From Martelella mediterranea (GTDB lineage: Bacteria > Pseudomonadota > Alphaproteobacteria > Rhizobiales > Rhizobiaceae): a stretch of 64,000 bases of DNA. Of the stretch, positions 36,194 through 43,760 are shown piece after piece. The first letter of the stretch is position 1. Each line of letters opens with the position of its first letter. The stretch spans positions 1 to 64,000 of the forward strand of contig NZ_JAINWJ010000007.1 of the NCBI RefSeq assembly GCF_021021415.1, read 5' to 3'. The notes under the pieces were generated by a model that was not told the origin of the DNA, did not search any database, and worked only from the letters and a program-made list of their open reading frames with translations. The position numbers and the translations under genes were made by a program.

Positions 36194-37258
36194 TTACCCG
36201 ATCTTCGGCGCCAGCGAGCCATCGGCGTAGCGCTTGGCCATATCCGCCATCGGGATCGCCTTGATCTTGTCGGCGTGGCCGGCTGTGCCGAAGGCCTCGA
36301 AGCGTTCGACGCAGAGCTTGGTCATCGCCTCCATGGCGGGTTTGAGATATTTGCGGGGATCGAATTCGGATGGGTTTTCGGCAAACACCTTGCGGATCGC
36401 GCCGGTCATGGCCATGCGGTTGTCGGTGTCGATATTGACCTTGCGCACGCCGTGCTTGATGCCGCGCTGGATCTCCTCGACCGGCACGCCCCAGGTCGGC
36501 TTCATCTCGCCGCCATACTTGTTGATGATCTCCTGCAGTTCCTCCGGCACGGAGGAGGAGCCGTGCATGACCAGATGGGTATCAGGAAGGCGGCGGTGGA
36601 TTTCCTCGATCACATTCATCGCCAGCACGTCGCCATCCGGCTTGCGGGTGAACTTGTAGGCCCCGTGGCTGGTGCCCATGGCAACCGCCAGCGCATCCAC
36701 CTGGGTTTCCTTGACGAACTGGACGGCCTGATCCGGATCGGTCAGCAACTGGTCGTGCTCCAGCTTGCCCTCGAAGCCGTGGCCGTCCTCTTTCTCGCCC
36801 TCGCCGGTTTCCAGCGAGCCCAGAATGCCGATCTCGCCTTCGACGGATGCGCCGGCCCAGTGGGCGAAATCCGATACGCGCTTGGTGATGCCGGCATTAT
36901 ATTCGTAATCCGCCGGGGTCGAGCCATCGGCCTTCAGCGAGCCGTCCATCATCACCGAGGTGAAGCCGTATTTGATCGCGGTCATGCAGGTTGCTTCGTT
37001 GTTGCCGTGGTCCTGATGCATCACCAGCGGAATGTCGGGGTAGAGCTCCGACAGGCCCTCGATCAGTTTGGCGAGCACCAGATCGTTGGCATAAGAGCGC
37101 GCGCCCCTGCTCGCCTGAATGATCAGCGGCGACGAGGTTTTCTTCGCCGCGGCCATGATCGCAAGGCCCTGTTCCATATTGTTGATGTTGAAGGCCGGCA
37201 CGCCGTAGCCGTATTCGGCTGCGTGGTCGAGCAACTGCCGCAAGGTAATCATGGGCAT
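36194..37258 (-). CDS. fba: Fructose-bisphosphate aldolase, class II
   Basis: A 354-residue zinc-dependent aldolase of the Calvin-cycle subtype common in rhizobia. Zinc ligands and active-site residues lie in [21 protein letters not shown], and the C-terminal [11 protein letters not shown] block; [12 protein letters not shown] binds substrate phosphate. It converts fructose 1,6-bisphosphate to dihydroxyacetone phosphate and glyceraldehyde 3-phosphate, or the reverse. I start it at ATG 37258, with AGGAG 8 bases upstream; TTG at 37264 is closer to the SD. It is divergent from a DeoR regulator with an inverted repeat in between. Confidence 0.94.
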   Translation of the reverse strand: MPMITLRQLLDHAAEYGYGVPAFNINNMEQGLAIMAAAKKTSSPLIIQASRGARSYANDLVLAKLIEGLSELYPDIPLVMHQDHGNNEATCMTAIKYGFTSVMMDGSLKADGSTPADYEYNAGITKRVSDFAHWAGASVEGEIGILGSLETGEGEKEDGHGFEGKLEHDQLLTDPDQAVQFVKETQVDALAVAMGTSHGAYKFTRKPDGDVLAMNVIEEIHRRLPDTHLVMHGSSSVPEELQEIINKYGGEMKPTWGVPVEEIQRGIKHGVRKVNIDTDNRMAMTGAIRKVFAENPSEFDPRKYLKPAMEAMTKLCVERFEAFGTAGHADKIKAIPMADMAKRYADGSLAPKIG

Positions 37259-37363
37259 CGCCAAGTCTCCTGTGATTGCACGCCGCCCTGTCGGCGGCTC
37301 ATCAAATGTTCCTTAGCCGCCCGAGTATGGCAGCTTTGTATCTTGATGATAGGAGCTGCCGCA

Positions 37364-37408
37364 AAAATAACAATACCATTTTACAAACAACACTTTAATT
37401 GTTATTTT
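37364..37408. promoter_or_regulatory. Long inverted repeat between fba and the DeoR gene, probable operator
   Basis: AAAATAACAAT (37364-37374) and ATTGTTATTTT (37398-37408) are perfect 11-base inverted copies with 23 bases between. The region is AT-rich and lies upstream of both divergent genes. A DeoR-type repressor binding two half sites on its own promoter and possibly on fba is the simplest reading. Confidence 0.55.
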
Positions 37409-37487
37409 AATCGTTATAAAATGTGATATCTATCATAAACAGCGGTGTTACATCAAAAACGCCACAACATTGGACATGGAGAGGCCG

Positions 37488-38252
37488 GTGAAAGCCGATG
37501 AAAGACGGGCGGCGATGATGGCGCTGCTGATGGAAAAGGGCACGGCGAGCGTCGATGAACTGAGTCTCAGATTCCATGTTTCGAAGATGACGGTGCACCG
37601 CGATCTCGATGAGCTTGAGGCTTCCGGACAGCTCCGCAAAGTGCGTGGCGGCGCGTCCGTCCAGTCCTCGGCGATGTTTCAGGCCGATTTCCGCTATCGC
37701 CAGAAGATGGCGGCGAACGAGAAGGCGCGGATCGCGGCAAGCGCCGCGACACTCGTGGAGCCCGGCATGACGCTGATGATCGACGATTCGTCAACGGCGG
37801 CGAACCTGACCGAGCACATCACCCACCGCCTGCCGCTGACCGTGATTTCAAACAATCTGAGTGTTATATCACAACTGGCCGGCATTGCCGGCATCGAGTT
37901 GATGGCGCTTGGCGGCCAGTACAGCCGCAAGTTCAACGGCTTTTTCGGCCTGCTGACGGAGGATGCGCTGCGGGGGCTGCGCGCCGATATCGGCTTCATC
38001 TCCGCTTCCGCGATCTATGAGGGCGCGGCCTTCCACCAGGATCCGGAAGTGGTGCAGACCAAGAGGCTGATCGTCAAGGGCGCGGAACGGCGCGTGCTTC
38101 TGGCCGATCACACCAAGTTCGGTCGCCCCGGCCTGCATTTCCTGACCGGTCTCGAAACCTTCACCGCCGTGTTCACCGGCTCGGAGCTGGCCGAAGAGCA
38201 TCGCAACGTCTTGCAGGAAAAAGGCGTCGCGCTGCATTGCGTTGACGCCTGA
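37488..38252 (+). CDS. DeoR/GlpR-family transcriptional regulator
   Basis: A 254-residue regulator. The N-terminal helix-turn-helix (SVDELSLRFHVSKMTVHRDLDEL) is that of the DeoR family, and the C-terminal part (from about 75) is the sugar-phosphate-sensing DeoRC domain with IDDSSTAANL and ISNNLSVISQL. The GTG at 37488 has GGAG six bases upstream and gives an N-terminus of the same length as GlpR; ATG 37476 has no SD. It likely senses a sugar phosphate. The inverted repeat at 37364-37408 suits self-regulation and perhaps control of the divergent aldolase gene. Confidence 0.87.
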   Translation: MKADERRAAMMALLMEKGTASVDELSLRFHVSKMTVHRDLDELEASGQLRKVRGGASVQSSAMFQADFRYRQKMAANEKARIAASAATLVEPGMTLMIDDSSTAANLTEHITHRLPLTVISNNLSVISQLAGIAGIELMALGGQYSRKFNGFFGLLTEDALRGLRADIGFISASAIYEGAAFHQDPEVVQTKRLIVKGAERRVLLADHTKFGRPGLHFLTGLETFTAVFTGSELAEEHRNVLQEKGVALHCVDA

Positions 38253-38294
38253 ATCCGGTATTCATCAGATCACGCCAAGAATTTCAGTTGTGAA

Positions 38295-38693
38295 ATGTCG
38301 ATGGATACGCGCGAGACGATTACGCTCTACGAAGCAATAGGCGGGGCCGATGCCGTGGAAAGGCTGACGCGCCGCTTCTACGAACTGATGGATACGCTGC
38401 CGGAGGCCGCGCGGTGTCGCGCGGTCCATCCCGCCGACCTTTCAGGCTCGGAAGCGAAATTTCGTGACTATCTGACCGGCTATCTCGGCGGTCCGCCCGT
38501 CTATGTCGAAAAACACGGTCATCCGCGCCTCAGGATGCGCCATATGCCGGCGCCGATCGGGCCACAGGAGCGCGACGAATGGCTGCTGTGCTTCCGGCGC
38601 GCGCTGGAGGAGACCGTGCCCGATATCCGCCTGCGCAGCGTGATCATGCCGCCGATCGAAAAACTCGCTTATCATATGCAAAACAGGAACTGA
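38295..38693 (+). CDS. Group II truncated hemoglobin
   Basis: A 132-residue globin of the TrHbO type. The family start LYEAIGGADAVERLTRRFYELM, the FRDYLTGYLGGPPVYVEKHGHPRLRMRHMP block with the proximal His, and the E/G-helix Trp (DEWLLCF) are present. Such proteins bind O2 or NO and are linked to redox or NO protection. No SD is obvious; a second ATG two codons on is possible. The DUF423 gene starts two bases after its stop codon, so they form an operon. Confidence 0.9.
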   Translation: MSMDTRETITLYEAIGGADAVERLTRRFYELMDTLPEAARCRAVHPADLSGSEAKFRDYLTGYLGGPPVYVEKHGHPRLRMRHMPAPIGPQERDEWLLCFRRALEETVPDIRLRSVIMPPIEKLAYHMQNRN

Positions 38694-38695
38694 GT

Positions 38696-39064
38696 ATGGC
38701 AGGCCTTACGCTTTCATCCCGCATCTTGCTGTTCTGCGGCGGCCTTGCCGGTGCCGCCGGTGTCATGCTCGCTGCCGCCGCCTATCACGGCGACAGCGCG
38801 GTGCTGCAATCGGCGGCGCTGGTCTGCCTTGCCAATGGCCCGGCGCTGCTGGCGCTCGCGGTATTGGCAATGCGCACCGCCGTCGCAACCGCAGCGGGGC
38901 TCGCGATCGCGCTCGGAACGCTGCTGTTTGCAGGCGATATCGCGGCGCTTTCCTATATGGGCTCCGGCCTTTTCCGCATGGCGGCACCGGTCGGGGGCAC
39001 CGCGATCATCGCCGGCTGGCTGATAGCGGCGCTCGCCGCCCTGCTGCCGGCGAGCCGGGACTGA
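38696..39064 (+). CDS. DUF423-family small membrane protein
   Basis: A 122-residue protein with four hydrophobic segments, matching DUF423 (YgdD-like): GGLAGAAGVMLAAAAYH at the start and FAGDIAALSYMG with the conserved small-residue run before the last helices. AGGA lies 8 bases upstream of ATG 38696, inside the globin gene's end. It is probably co-transcribed with the globin. Its function is not known. Confidence 0.85.
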   Translation: MAGLTLSSRILLFCGGLAGAAGVMLAAAAYHGDSAVLQSAALVCLANGPALLALAVLAMRTAVATAAGLAIALGTLLFAGDIAALSYMGSGLFRMAAPVGGTAIIAGWLIAALAALLPASRD

Positions 39065-39072
39065 CTACGCTT

Positions 39073-39444
39073 CTAAGCTTCCTGGCCATCCGGGATACGA
39101 CCGAAGCGCAGCAGATTGCCGTGCGGATCGGAGACATAGAACTCCTTCATGCCCCATTCGCGCTCGGTAAAGCCCATCGGGTGAAGGATATCGCGCATCT
39201 CGTATTCGGCATAAAGCGCATCAATGCCGCCGCCGCGGATATAGACCGAGGTGCGCTCGCAAAGCGTCTTGTCGTCGGTCAGCCAGAAATGCAGTTCAAG
39301 ACCGGGGCGGCGGAGGATGAGATAGCTCTCATCCTCGTGCACCACTTCAGAGAGCCCGAGCTTCTCGGTGTAGAAGGCCTTGGTCTCGGCAAGATTGACC
39401 GAGGGCAGAACGGGCAGGACTTCGATTTCCGCCGGATCGCTCAT
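39073..39444 (-). CDS. VOC-family (glyoxalase/bleomycin-resistance fold) protein
   Basis: A 123-residue protein with the paired beta-alpha-beta-beta-beta modules of the vicinal oxygen chelate fold: VLPSVNLAETKAFYTEKLG in the first and EWGMKEFYVSDPHGNLLRFG in the second. The latter DPxGN segment is typical of bleomycin-resistance-like proteins. Metal-ligand positions cannot be fixed with confidence. The ATG at 39444 overlaps the stop of the heme-monooxygenase gene (TGATG), so it is the last gene of a coupled cluster. Activity on a toxic small molecule is possible but not shown. Confidence 0.85.
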   Translation of the reverse strand: MSDPAEIEVLPVLPSVNLAETKAFYTEKLGLSEVVHEDESYLILRRPGLELHFWLTDDKTLCERTSVYIRGGGIDALYAEYEMRDILHPMGFTEREWGMKEFYVSDPHGNLLRFGRIPDGQEA

Positions 39445-39758
39445 CACGCACCCTCGACCGTGTTGAAGCCTTCGAAGACCGGCGGCCCGAGATATTCCGC
39501 CTTGCGTTCGCCGGCATTCCGGTGGGCATCGCGAAACTGCTCGGATTTGGTCCAGTCGGTAAACGCCTGCTCGCTTTCCCACATCGTGTGCGAGGCATAG
39601 AGCGTATAGCCTTCTTCGGCAAAGTGCTTGCCCTTCAGCAGATGGAAGGAGATGAAGCCGGCAAGTTCGGCAAGGCGCGAATCGCGCCCCTTCCAGATGG
39701 CCTCGAAAGCCTCTTCCGAGCCGGACGCGACCTTGAAGCGGTTCATTGCGATATACAT
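39444..39758 (-). CDS. Heme-degrading monooxygenase, IsdG/HmuQ type
   Basis: A 104-residue ABM-fold protein. The three residues that define IsdG-type heme oxygenases are in place: Asn6 (MYIAMNRF), Trp69 (FTDWTKS) and His79 (RDAHR). The blocks GFISFHLLKG and TLYASHTMW match rhizobial HmuQ/HmuD proteins, which open heme to biliverdin-like products and free the iron. It is flanked by overlapping genes on both sides, and the cluster's promoter region contains a TGA-N9-TCA operator, which fits a role in iron supply. A general antibiotic-biosynthesis monooxygenase is a less likely alternative. Confidence 0.82.
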   Translation of the reverse strand: MYIAMNRFKVASGSEEAFEAIWKGRDSRLAELAGFISFHLLKGKHFAEEGYTLYASHTMWESEQAFTDWTKSEQFRDAHRNAGERKAEYLGPPVFEGFNTVEGA

Positions 39759-39973
39759 TGTCTTACCTCTATCATTTTATTGCCCTGGCGGCGGATATCG
39801 GCGAGGTGAACCACCTCGGCAGACCCGCGCACCATGCCAGCCCCACGCCGAGGCGCCGGGAAAGGGATGACGGCAGCGCCGGCGCGCATTGCCGCGAAGC
39901 ATCTGACCGGCATGCCGGCCGCATCGGCCCGGTGCAGGCCGATCAGGCGAATGCCATCGATATCACAGATCAT
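39743..39973 (-). CDS. Small hypothetical protein between DUF2325 and heme-monooxygenase genes
   Basis: A 76-codon frame starting in the DUF2325 stop (TGATG) and overlapping the monooxygenase start by 16 bases. That coupling to both neighbours is the main reason to list it. The product has two Cys, no membrane segment and no family I recognise; its C-terminal part (DIRRQGNKMIEV) faintly recalls the HemP/HmuP hemin-uptake motif but lacks most of it. It may instead be an untranslated spacer. Confidence 0.35.
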   Translation of the reverse strand: MICDIDGIRLIGLHRADAAGMPVRCFAAMRAGAAVIPFPAPRRGAGMVRGSAEVVHLADIRRQGNKMIEVRQCISQ

Positions 39974-40368
39974 CAGTTTCCGCGCTCATTCATGCTGTGA
40001 AGCGCGCGCTCCAGCGAGGATTTCGAACCGTTGCGGAGCGGGATGAAGGCCTTGTTGAACTTCTTGCAGCCGGATTTGACCCGCACACAGGCGTCATGGC
40101 TGATGCAGTCGATCGGGCAGAACACGCAGTCGACCGATGGCAAGACCCGGTCGATCCGCGACACCGCCTCGCGCAGGCCGCCATCGTGATGGATCAGCTC
40201 GGCGCCGAAACCATCGGCCACCGCGCGCAGATGGGCGACCTGACAGTCGCGCCCACCGACATAGAGAAAGCTGCGGCCAGCAAGTCCATCCGGTCCCTCC
40301 GCAACGCGCGTTACCTCGCCGGATTTCTGCTCGGCCCTCGCCGATTTCCGCCGGTTTTTCTTCGCCAT
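39973..40368 (-). CDS. DUF2325-domain protein
   Basis: A 131-residue protein. A Lys/Arg-rich N-terminus is followed from about residue 33 by the DUF2325 fold: FLYVGGRDCQVAHLRAVADGFGAELIHHDGG, then a Cys cluster (VDCVFCPIDCISHDACVRVKSGCKK) that could bind metal or be redox active. GAGGAGG lies six bases before the ATG. It is the first gene of a coupled cluster ending with the heme monooxygenase and the VOC protein, and an iron operator lies upstream. DUF2325 has no agreed function; the Cys pattern and this setting suggest metal sensing or handling. Confidence 0.85.
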   Translation of the reverse strand: MAKKNRRKSARAEQKSGEVTRVAEGPDGLAGRSFLYVGGRDCQVAHLRAVADGFGAELIHHDGGLREAVSRIDRVLPSVDCVFCPIDCISHDACVRVKSGCKKFNKAFIPLRNGSKSSLERALHSMNERGN

Positions 40369-40416
40369 GACAGCCTCCTCATCAAGGGCGGTTTCACTTG
40401 GTTGCCGCGAGCTTAT

Positions 40417-40468
40417 AAAACATGATTAAAAAGGTAAAGTTTAAATATGAGAATTATAATCATGTTTT
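40417..40468. promoter_or_regulatory. AT-rich inverted repeat in the divergent promoter region
   Basis: AAAACATGATTA (40417-40428) and TAATCATGTTTT (40457-40468) are perfect 12-base inverted copies with 28 bases between. They lie in the AT-rich region between the DUF2325 cluster and the SpoIIAA-like gene, and the right arm overlaps an iron operator. Confidence 0.45.
40448..40462. promoter_or_regulatory. RirA iron-responsive operator, site 5 (TGA-N9-TCA)
   Basis: TGA-GAATTATAA-TCA, 80 bases from the DUF2325 start and 111 bases from the SpoIIAA-like start. It places the heme-monooxygenase cluster, and perhaps the opposite gene, under iron control. Confidence 0.65.
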
Positions 40469-40572
40469 TATCCGAGCCCGCGACGCCTATTACAAATCCG
40501 CAATCCTGCGCGGCGGCGCTTTCAAAGTTGCGGCTGGCGCGCTACAACACCGAGCAAAATCGGAGGACTTCC

Positions 40573-40935
40573 ATGCTTGAGAAAATCGAAAGCCTGCCGG
40601 ACAACATGATCGGCTTCACGATCCACAAGGCGCTGAGCGCCAATGACTATCAGAATGTCCTGCTGCCGGCGCTCGAAACCCAGAGCACGAAGGGTGGCGG
40701 GCTGCGTCTGCTGCTGGTGACCGGTGAGGATTTCGCCGGTTCGGATGTCGGCACCGCCATGGGCGGTCAGCCTTTCCGCCGCTCCGAACCGCTGGAGTTC
40801 AAGAGCATCGCGATCGTCAGCGCCAACAAGGGCTTTACCCAGGCGGTGCAGATGTTCGGCATGCTGTTCCATGCGGAAGTGAAGGTGTTCGCCCCCGACA
40901 ATCGCGACGAAGCCATTTCCTGGCTCTCCAACTGA
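40573..40935 (+). CDS. SpoIIAA-like (STAS-fold) protein
   Basis: A 120-residue protein matching the SpoIIAA-like/DUF3478 family: MIGFTIHKALSANDYQNVLLPALE at the start, GLRLLLVTGEDFAG in the core strand and FHAEVKVFAPDNRDEAISWL at the end. CGGAGGA precedes the ATG at 40573. The fold is shared with anti-anti-sigma and membrane-transporter STAS domains, but these stand-alone proteins have no settled role and lack the phosphorylated Ser of SpoIIAA in its usual setting. It is divergent from the iron-linked DUF2325 cluster and may share its control. Confidence 0.85.
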   Translation: MLEKIESLPDNMIGFTIHKALSANDYQNVLLPALETQSTKGGGLRLLLVTGEDFAGSDVGTAMGGQPFRRSEPLEFKSIAIVSANKGFTQAVQMFGMLFHAEVKVFAPDNRDEAISWLSN

Positions 40936-40947
40936 TCGCGAAAGTTC

Positions 40948-41808
40948 CTACCGGCAGTAACGAAAGCCGCTCTTGCGCTTTATCACGTCGAGATGCATGT
41001 GGTCCTGGTGGGTTGCATCACTCCCGGGCGAAAGCACCGTGGTGAAATAGAGGCAGGCGGCGGCGCTGACGGTGCGCTGGAAGGCGCCTGTGACGCTGCC
41101 ATCCTTCATGCGCGGCAGCATTTCCACGGTTTCGCCGCTGGAAAAGGTCAGCGAACGGATATCGATGGCATTGCCCTTGGCATGTTCGGAAATCCTGGCG
41201 CCATCCACATTGTTGCGGCTGCGGCAGACATAGGCTGACGCCTGTTCCACCTCCGTCAGGCGCGCATCCGGGGACAGCGCGATCTTCGCCGTCGGCTCGA
41301 CATAGCTTTTGGCCCATGTGGCGAGCGCAAGCGCGGTCTCGCAGCGCATCGTGCCCTCCGGCGAAAGCGCCACTCCTTCCATGACCGTGGTCACCTTCAA
41401 CGGCCGCGCCATGCCGCAGGCGCCTTCCTCGTCGATCGGCTCCAGCACTTCATATTCTGTTCCGAGCGCGGTGAGCGCCGCCGTGCAGCGGAGAAATTCG
41501 CCATCGTCTTCCTCCGGCGGTTTCGGATCGGGCGGCGGCGGGTTCTCCGCGCGTTCCTCCGGCACCGGGGGCTCCTCGGGGAGATCGTCCTCGACCTTTT
41601 CGGCGGCCTCGTCTTCCGCCGGACCGGGCTCTGCCGCTTCCGGTGTTTCTTCCGTTGCCGGCGTTGGCGCAGCCTCCGCCTCCACGGCGGCATCGCCATC
41701 CGGACGCTGTTCCGGCACCGGCGGATTGTCGGGAAGGTCGAGCGCCATCAGGCATAATGCCATCGCCGGAATGAGAGCGACGGTCAGGGGTTTCCTGGAA
41801 CTGGCCAC
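40948..41808 (-). CDS. Extensin-like C-terminal domain protein, exported
   Basis: A 286-residue protein. Starting at GTG 41808 (GAGGA upstream) gives a hydrophobic signal segment ending near residue 22; TTG 41871 would add 21 residues. Residues 25-105 are a low-complexity Pro/Glu/Ala linker. From about 115 the extensin-like domain (PF06904) follows, with conserved Cys and the C-terminal block ARISEHAKGNAIDI and HQDHMHLDV. That His/Asp arrangement resembles LAS-type zinc peptidases such as VanY/MepA, so a peptidoglycan-related activity is plausible. It is common in rhizobia; the role is unproven. Confidence 0.85.
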   Translation of the reverse strand: MASSRKPLTVALIPAMALCLMALDLPDNPPVPEQRPDGDAAVEAEAAPTPATEETPEAAEPGPAEDEAAEKVEDDLPEEPPVPEERAENPPPPDPKPPEEDDGEFLRCTAALTALGTEYEVLEPIDEEGACGMARPLKVTTVMEGVALSPEGTMRCETALALATWAKSYVEPTAKIALSPDARLTEVEQASAYVCRSRNNVDGARISEHAKGNAIDIRSLTFSSGETVEMLPRMKDGSVTGAFQRTVSAAACLYFTTVLSPGSDATHQDHMHLDVIKRKSGFRYCR

Positions 41809-41888
41809 GGGCTGTCCTCGGTTGATGTTGCCATTGGACAACGTGCAGTGGTGACGGACGGTTCCGCTCAAGCATCCGCCACAAACGA

Positions 41889-41916
41889 AAACCCGGCGGG
41901 ACGAGCCGCCGGGTTT
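41889..41916 (-). terminator. Rho-independent terminator of the pnt operon
   Basis: AACCCGGCGG (41890-41899) pairs with CCGCCGGGTT (41906-41915) around a 6-base loop, with one more A:T pair outside, and the minus strand continues with T residues. It lies 22 bases past the pntB stop. Confidence 0.88.
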
Positions 41917-41937
41917 CCAGTTATTTCAAGGCTTTGG

Positions 41938-43335
41938 CTATTCGATCGCCTTGACGATGTCCTCGGTCATCTTCTTGGCGTCGCCGAGCAGCATCATCGT
42001 GCCGTCCTTGTAGAACAGCTCGTTGTCGATGCCGGCATAGCCGGAGCCGAGCGAGCGCTTGACGAACAGGCAGGTCTTGGCCTTGTCGACATCGAGGATC
42101 GGCATGCCGTAGATCGGCGAGGCCTTGTCGTCGCGCGCCGCCGGGTTGGTGACGTCGTTGGCGCCGATGACATAGGCGACATCCGCCTGGGCGAATTCGG
42201 AGTTGATATCCTCCAGTTCGAACACTTCGTCATAGGGTACGTTGGCCTCGGCGAGCAGCACATTCATATGCCCCGGCATGCGGCCCGCGACCGGGTGAAT
42301 GGCATATTTCACCTCGACGCCCTTTTCCTTGAGCTTGTCGGCAAGCTCGCGCAGCGCGTGCTGGGCCTGGGCAACCGCCATGCCGTAACCCGGCACGATG
42401 ATGACCCTGGAGGCGTTTTCCATCAGGAAGGCCGCGTCGTCCGCCGAGCCGGTCTTGACCGTGCGGTCGATATCCGACGCCCCGGCTGCCGATGCGCTAT
42501 CGCCGCCAAAGCCGCCGAGAATGACCGAGATGAACGACCGGTTCATGCCCTTGCACATGATGTAGGACAGGATCGCGCCCGACGAGCCGACCAGCGCGCC
42601 GGTAACGATCAGCGCCATATTGCCGAGCGTGAAGCCGATGCCGGCAGCAGCCCAGCCCGAATAGGAGTTCAGCATCGAGACCACGACCGGCATGTCGGCT
42701 CCGCCGATCGGCACGATCAGCAGCACGCCCAGCACCAGCGCCAGAATGACGATCAGCCAGAAGTGGATCGGATTGGCCGTTGCCGAAAGCGACACGATGA
42801 ACAGCACCAGACCGGCCAGAAGCGCGATGTTGATGATGTGGCGCGCCGGCAGCATGATCGGCTTGCCGGACATGCGCCCATCGAGCTTCAGGAAGGCGAT
42901 GATCGAGCCGGTGAAGGTGATCGCGCCGATCGCGGCACCAATCGAAAGCTCGATCAGAGCGCGCAGATGAATATCATCCGGCGTGCCGATACCGAAGCTT
43001 TCCGGCGAGTAAAGCGCCGCGCCCGCCACCAGCACGGCGGCAAGACCGACGAGCGAGTGGAAGCCGGCGACAAGCTGCGGCATCGCCGTCATCGGAATCG
43101 TGCGGGCGATATAGGCCCCGATGCCGCCGCCGATCGCAAGCGCCAGCACGATCAGGATCAGCGCCGGGAAATCCGGCTTGGCGAGCAACAGCGTAGTGAC
43201 GATCGCGATCCCCATACCGACCATGCCGTAAAGGTTGCCCTTGCGGCTGGTGGAGGGGTGCGACAGGCCGCGCAGCGCCAGAATGAACAGCACGGCGGAG
43301 ACGAGAAACAGCAAGGCTGCAAGATTGACAGACAT
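41938..43335 (-). CDS. pntB: NAD(P) transhydrogenase subunit beta
   Basis: A 465-residue subunit of the proton-pumping transhydrogenase. The first 270 residues form about nine membrane helices (domain II part), and the C-terminal domain III binds NADP(H), with VIIVPGYGMAVAQAQHALREL and the VIGANDVTNPAAR and FVKRSLGSGYAGIDN segments. The complex reduces NADP+ with NADH using the proton gradient. It is the last gene of the pntAA-pntAB-pntB operon, 11 bases after pntAB, and is followed by a clear terminator. Confidence 0.97.
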   Translation of the reverse strand: MSVNLAALLFLVSAVLFILALRGLSHPSTSRKGNLYGMVGMGIAIVTTLLLAKPDFPALILIVLALAIGGGIGAYIARTIPMTAMPQLVAGFHSLVGLAAVLVAGAALYSPESFGIGTPDDIHLRALIELSIGAAIGAITFTGSIIAFLKLDGRMSGKPIMLPARHIINIALLAGLVLFIVSLSATANPIHFWLIVILALVLGVLLIVPIGGADMPVVVSMLNSYSGWAAAGIGFTLGNMALIVTGALVGSSGAILSYIMCKGMNRSFISVILGGFGGDSASAAGASDIDRTVKTGSADDAAFLMENASRVIIVPGYGMAVAQAQHALRELADKLKEKGVEVKYAIHPVAGRMPGHMNVLLAEANVPYDEVFELEDINSEFAQADVAYVIGANDVTNPAARDDKASPIYGMPILDVDKAKTCLFVKRSLGSGYAGIDNELFYKDGTMMLLGDAKKMTEDIVKAIE

Positions 43336-43346
43336 CGTCTATGGCC

Positions 43347-43760
43347 TCACTTCTCTTTTTTCTTGTACATCGCCAGCATGCGCTGGGTAACGAGGAAGCC
43401 GCCGAAAATATTGATCGCGACCAGGATCAGGGCGATGAAGCCCATGCCGGTAGCGATGCCGCTTGCCGAAAGGGCAACCGAGAGAAGCGCGCCGACCACG
43501 ATCACCGAGGAGATCGCGTTGGTGACCGCCATCAGCGGCGTATGCAGCGCCGGCGTCACCGACCACACCACGTAATAGCCGACGAAAATTGCCAGCACGA
43601 AGATCGCGAGCTGAAACACGAAGGGGTCGATGACCCCGCCGGTCGCGCCATGGGCGAGCGCTGCGAGCGAGCCGTCGTCGAGATTGCCGAGCGCGCTCTT
43701 GGCGTGCTCCAGCGACATCATCGCCTGATCGATCGAGCTATGAACATCATCTAACGGCAT
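43347..43760 (-). CDS. pntAB: NAD(P) transhydrogenase subunit alpha part 2
   Basis: A 137-residue membrane subunit with three to four helices (FVFQLAIFVLAIFVGYYVVW and following), equal to the C-terminal domain II part of E. coli PntA. In alphaproteobacteria such as Rhodospirillum the alpha chain is split into two genes, as here. The start overlaps the pntAA stop by one base, and GGGGGAGAGG precedes it. Confidence 0.96.
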   Translation of the reverse strand: MPLDDVHSSIDQAMMSLEHAKSALGNLDDGSLAALAHGATGGVIDPFVFQLAIFVLAIFVGYYVVWSVTPALHTPLMAVTNAISSVIVVGALLSVALSASGIATGMGFIALILVAINIFGGFLVTQRMLAMYKKKEK

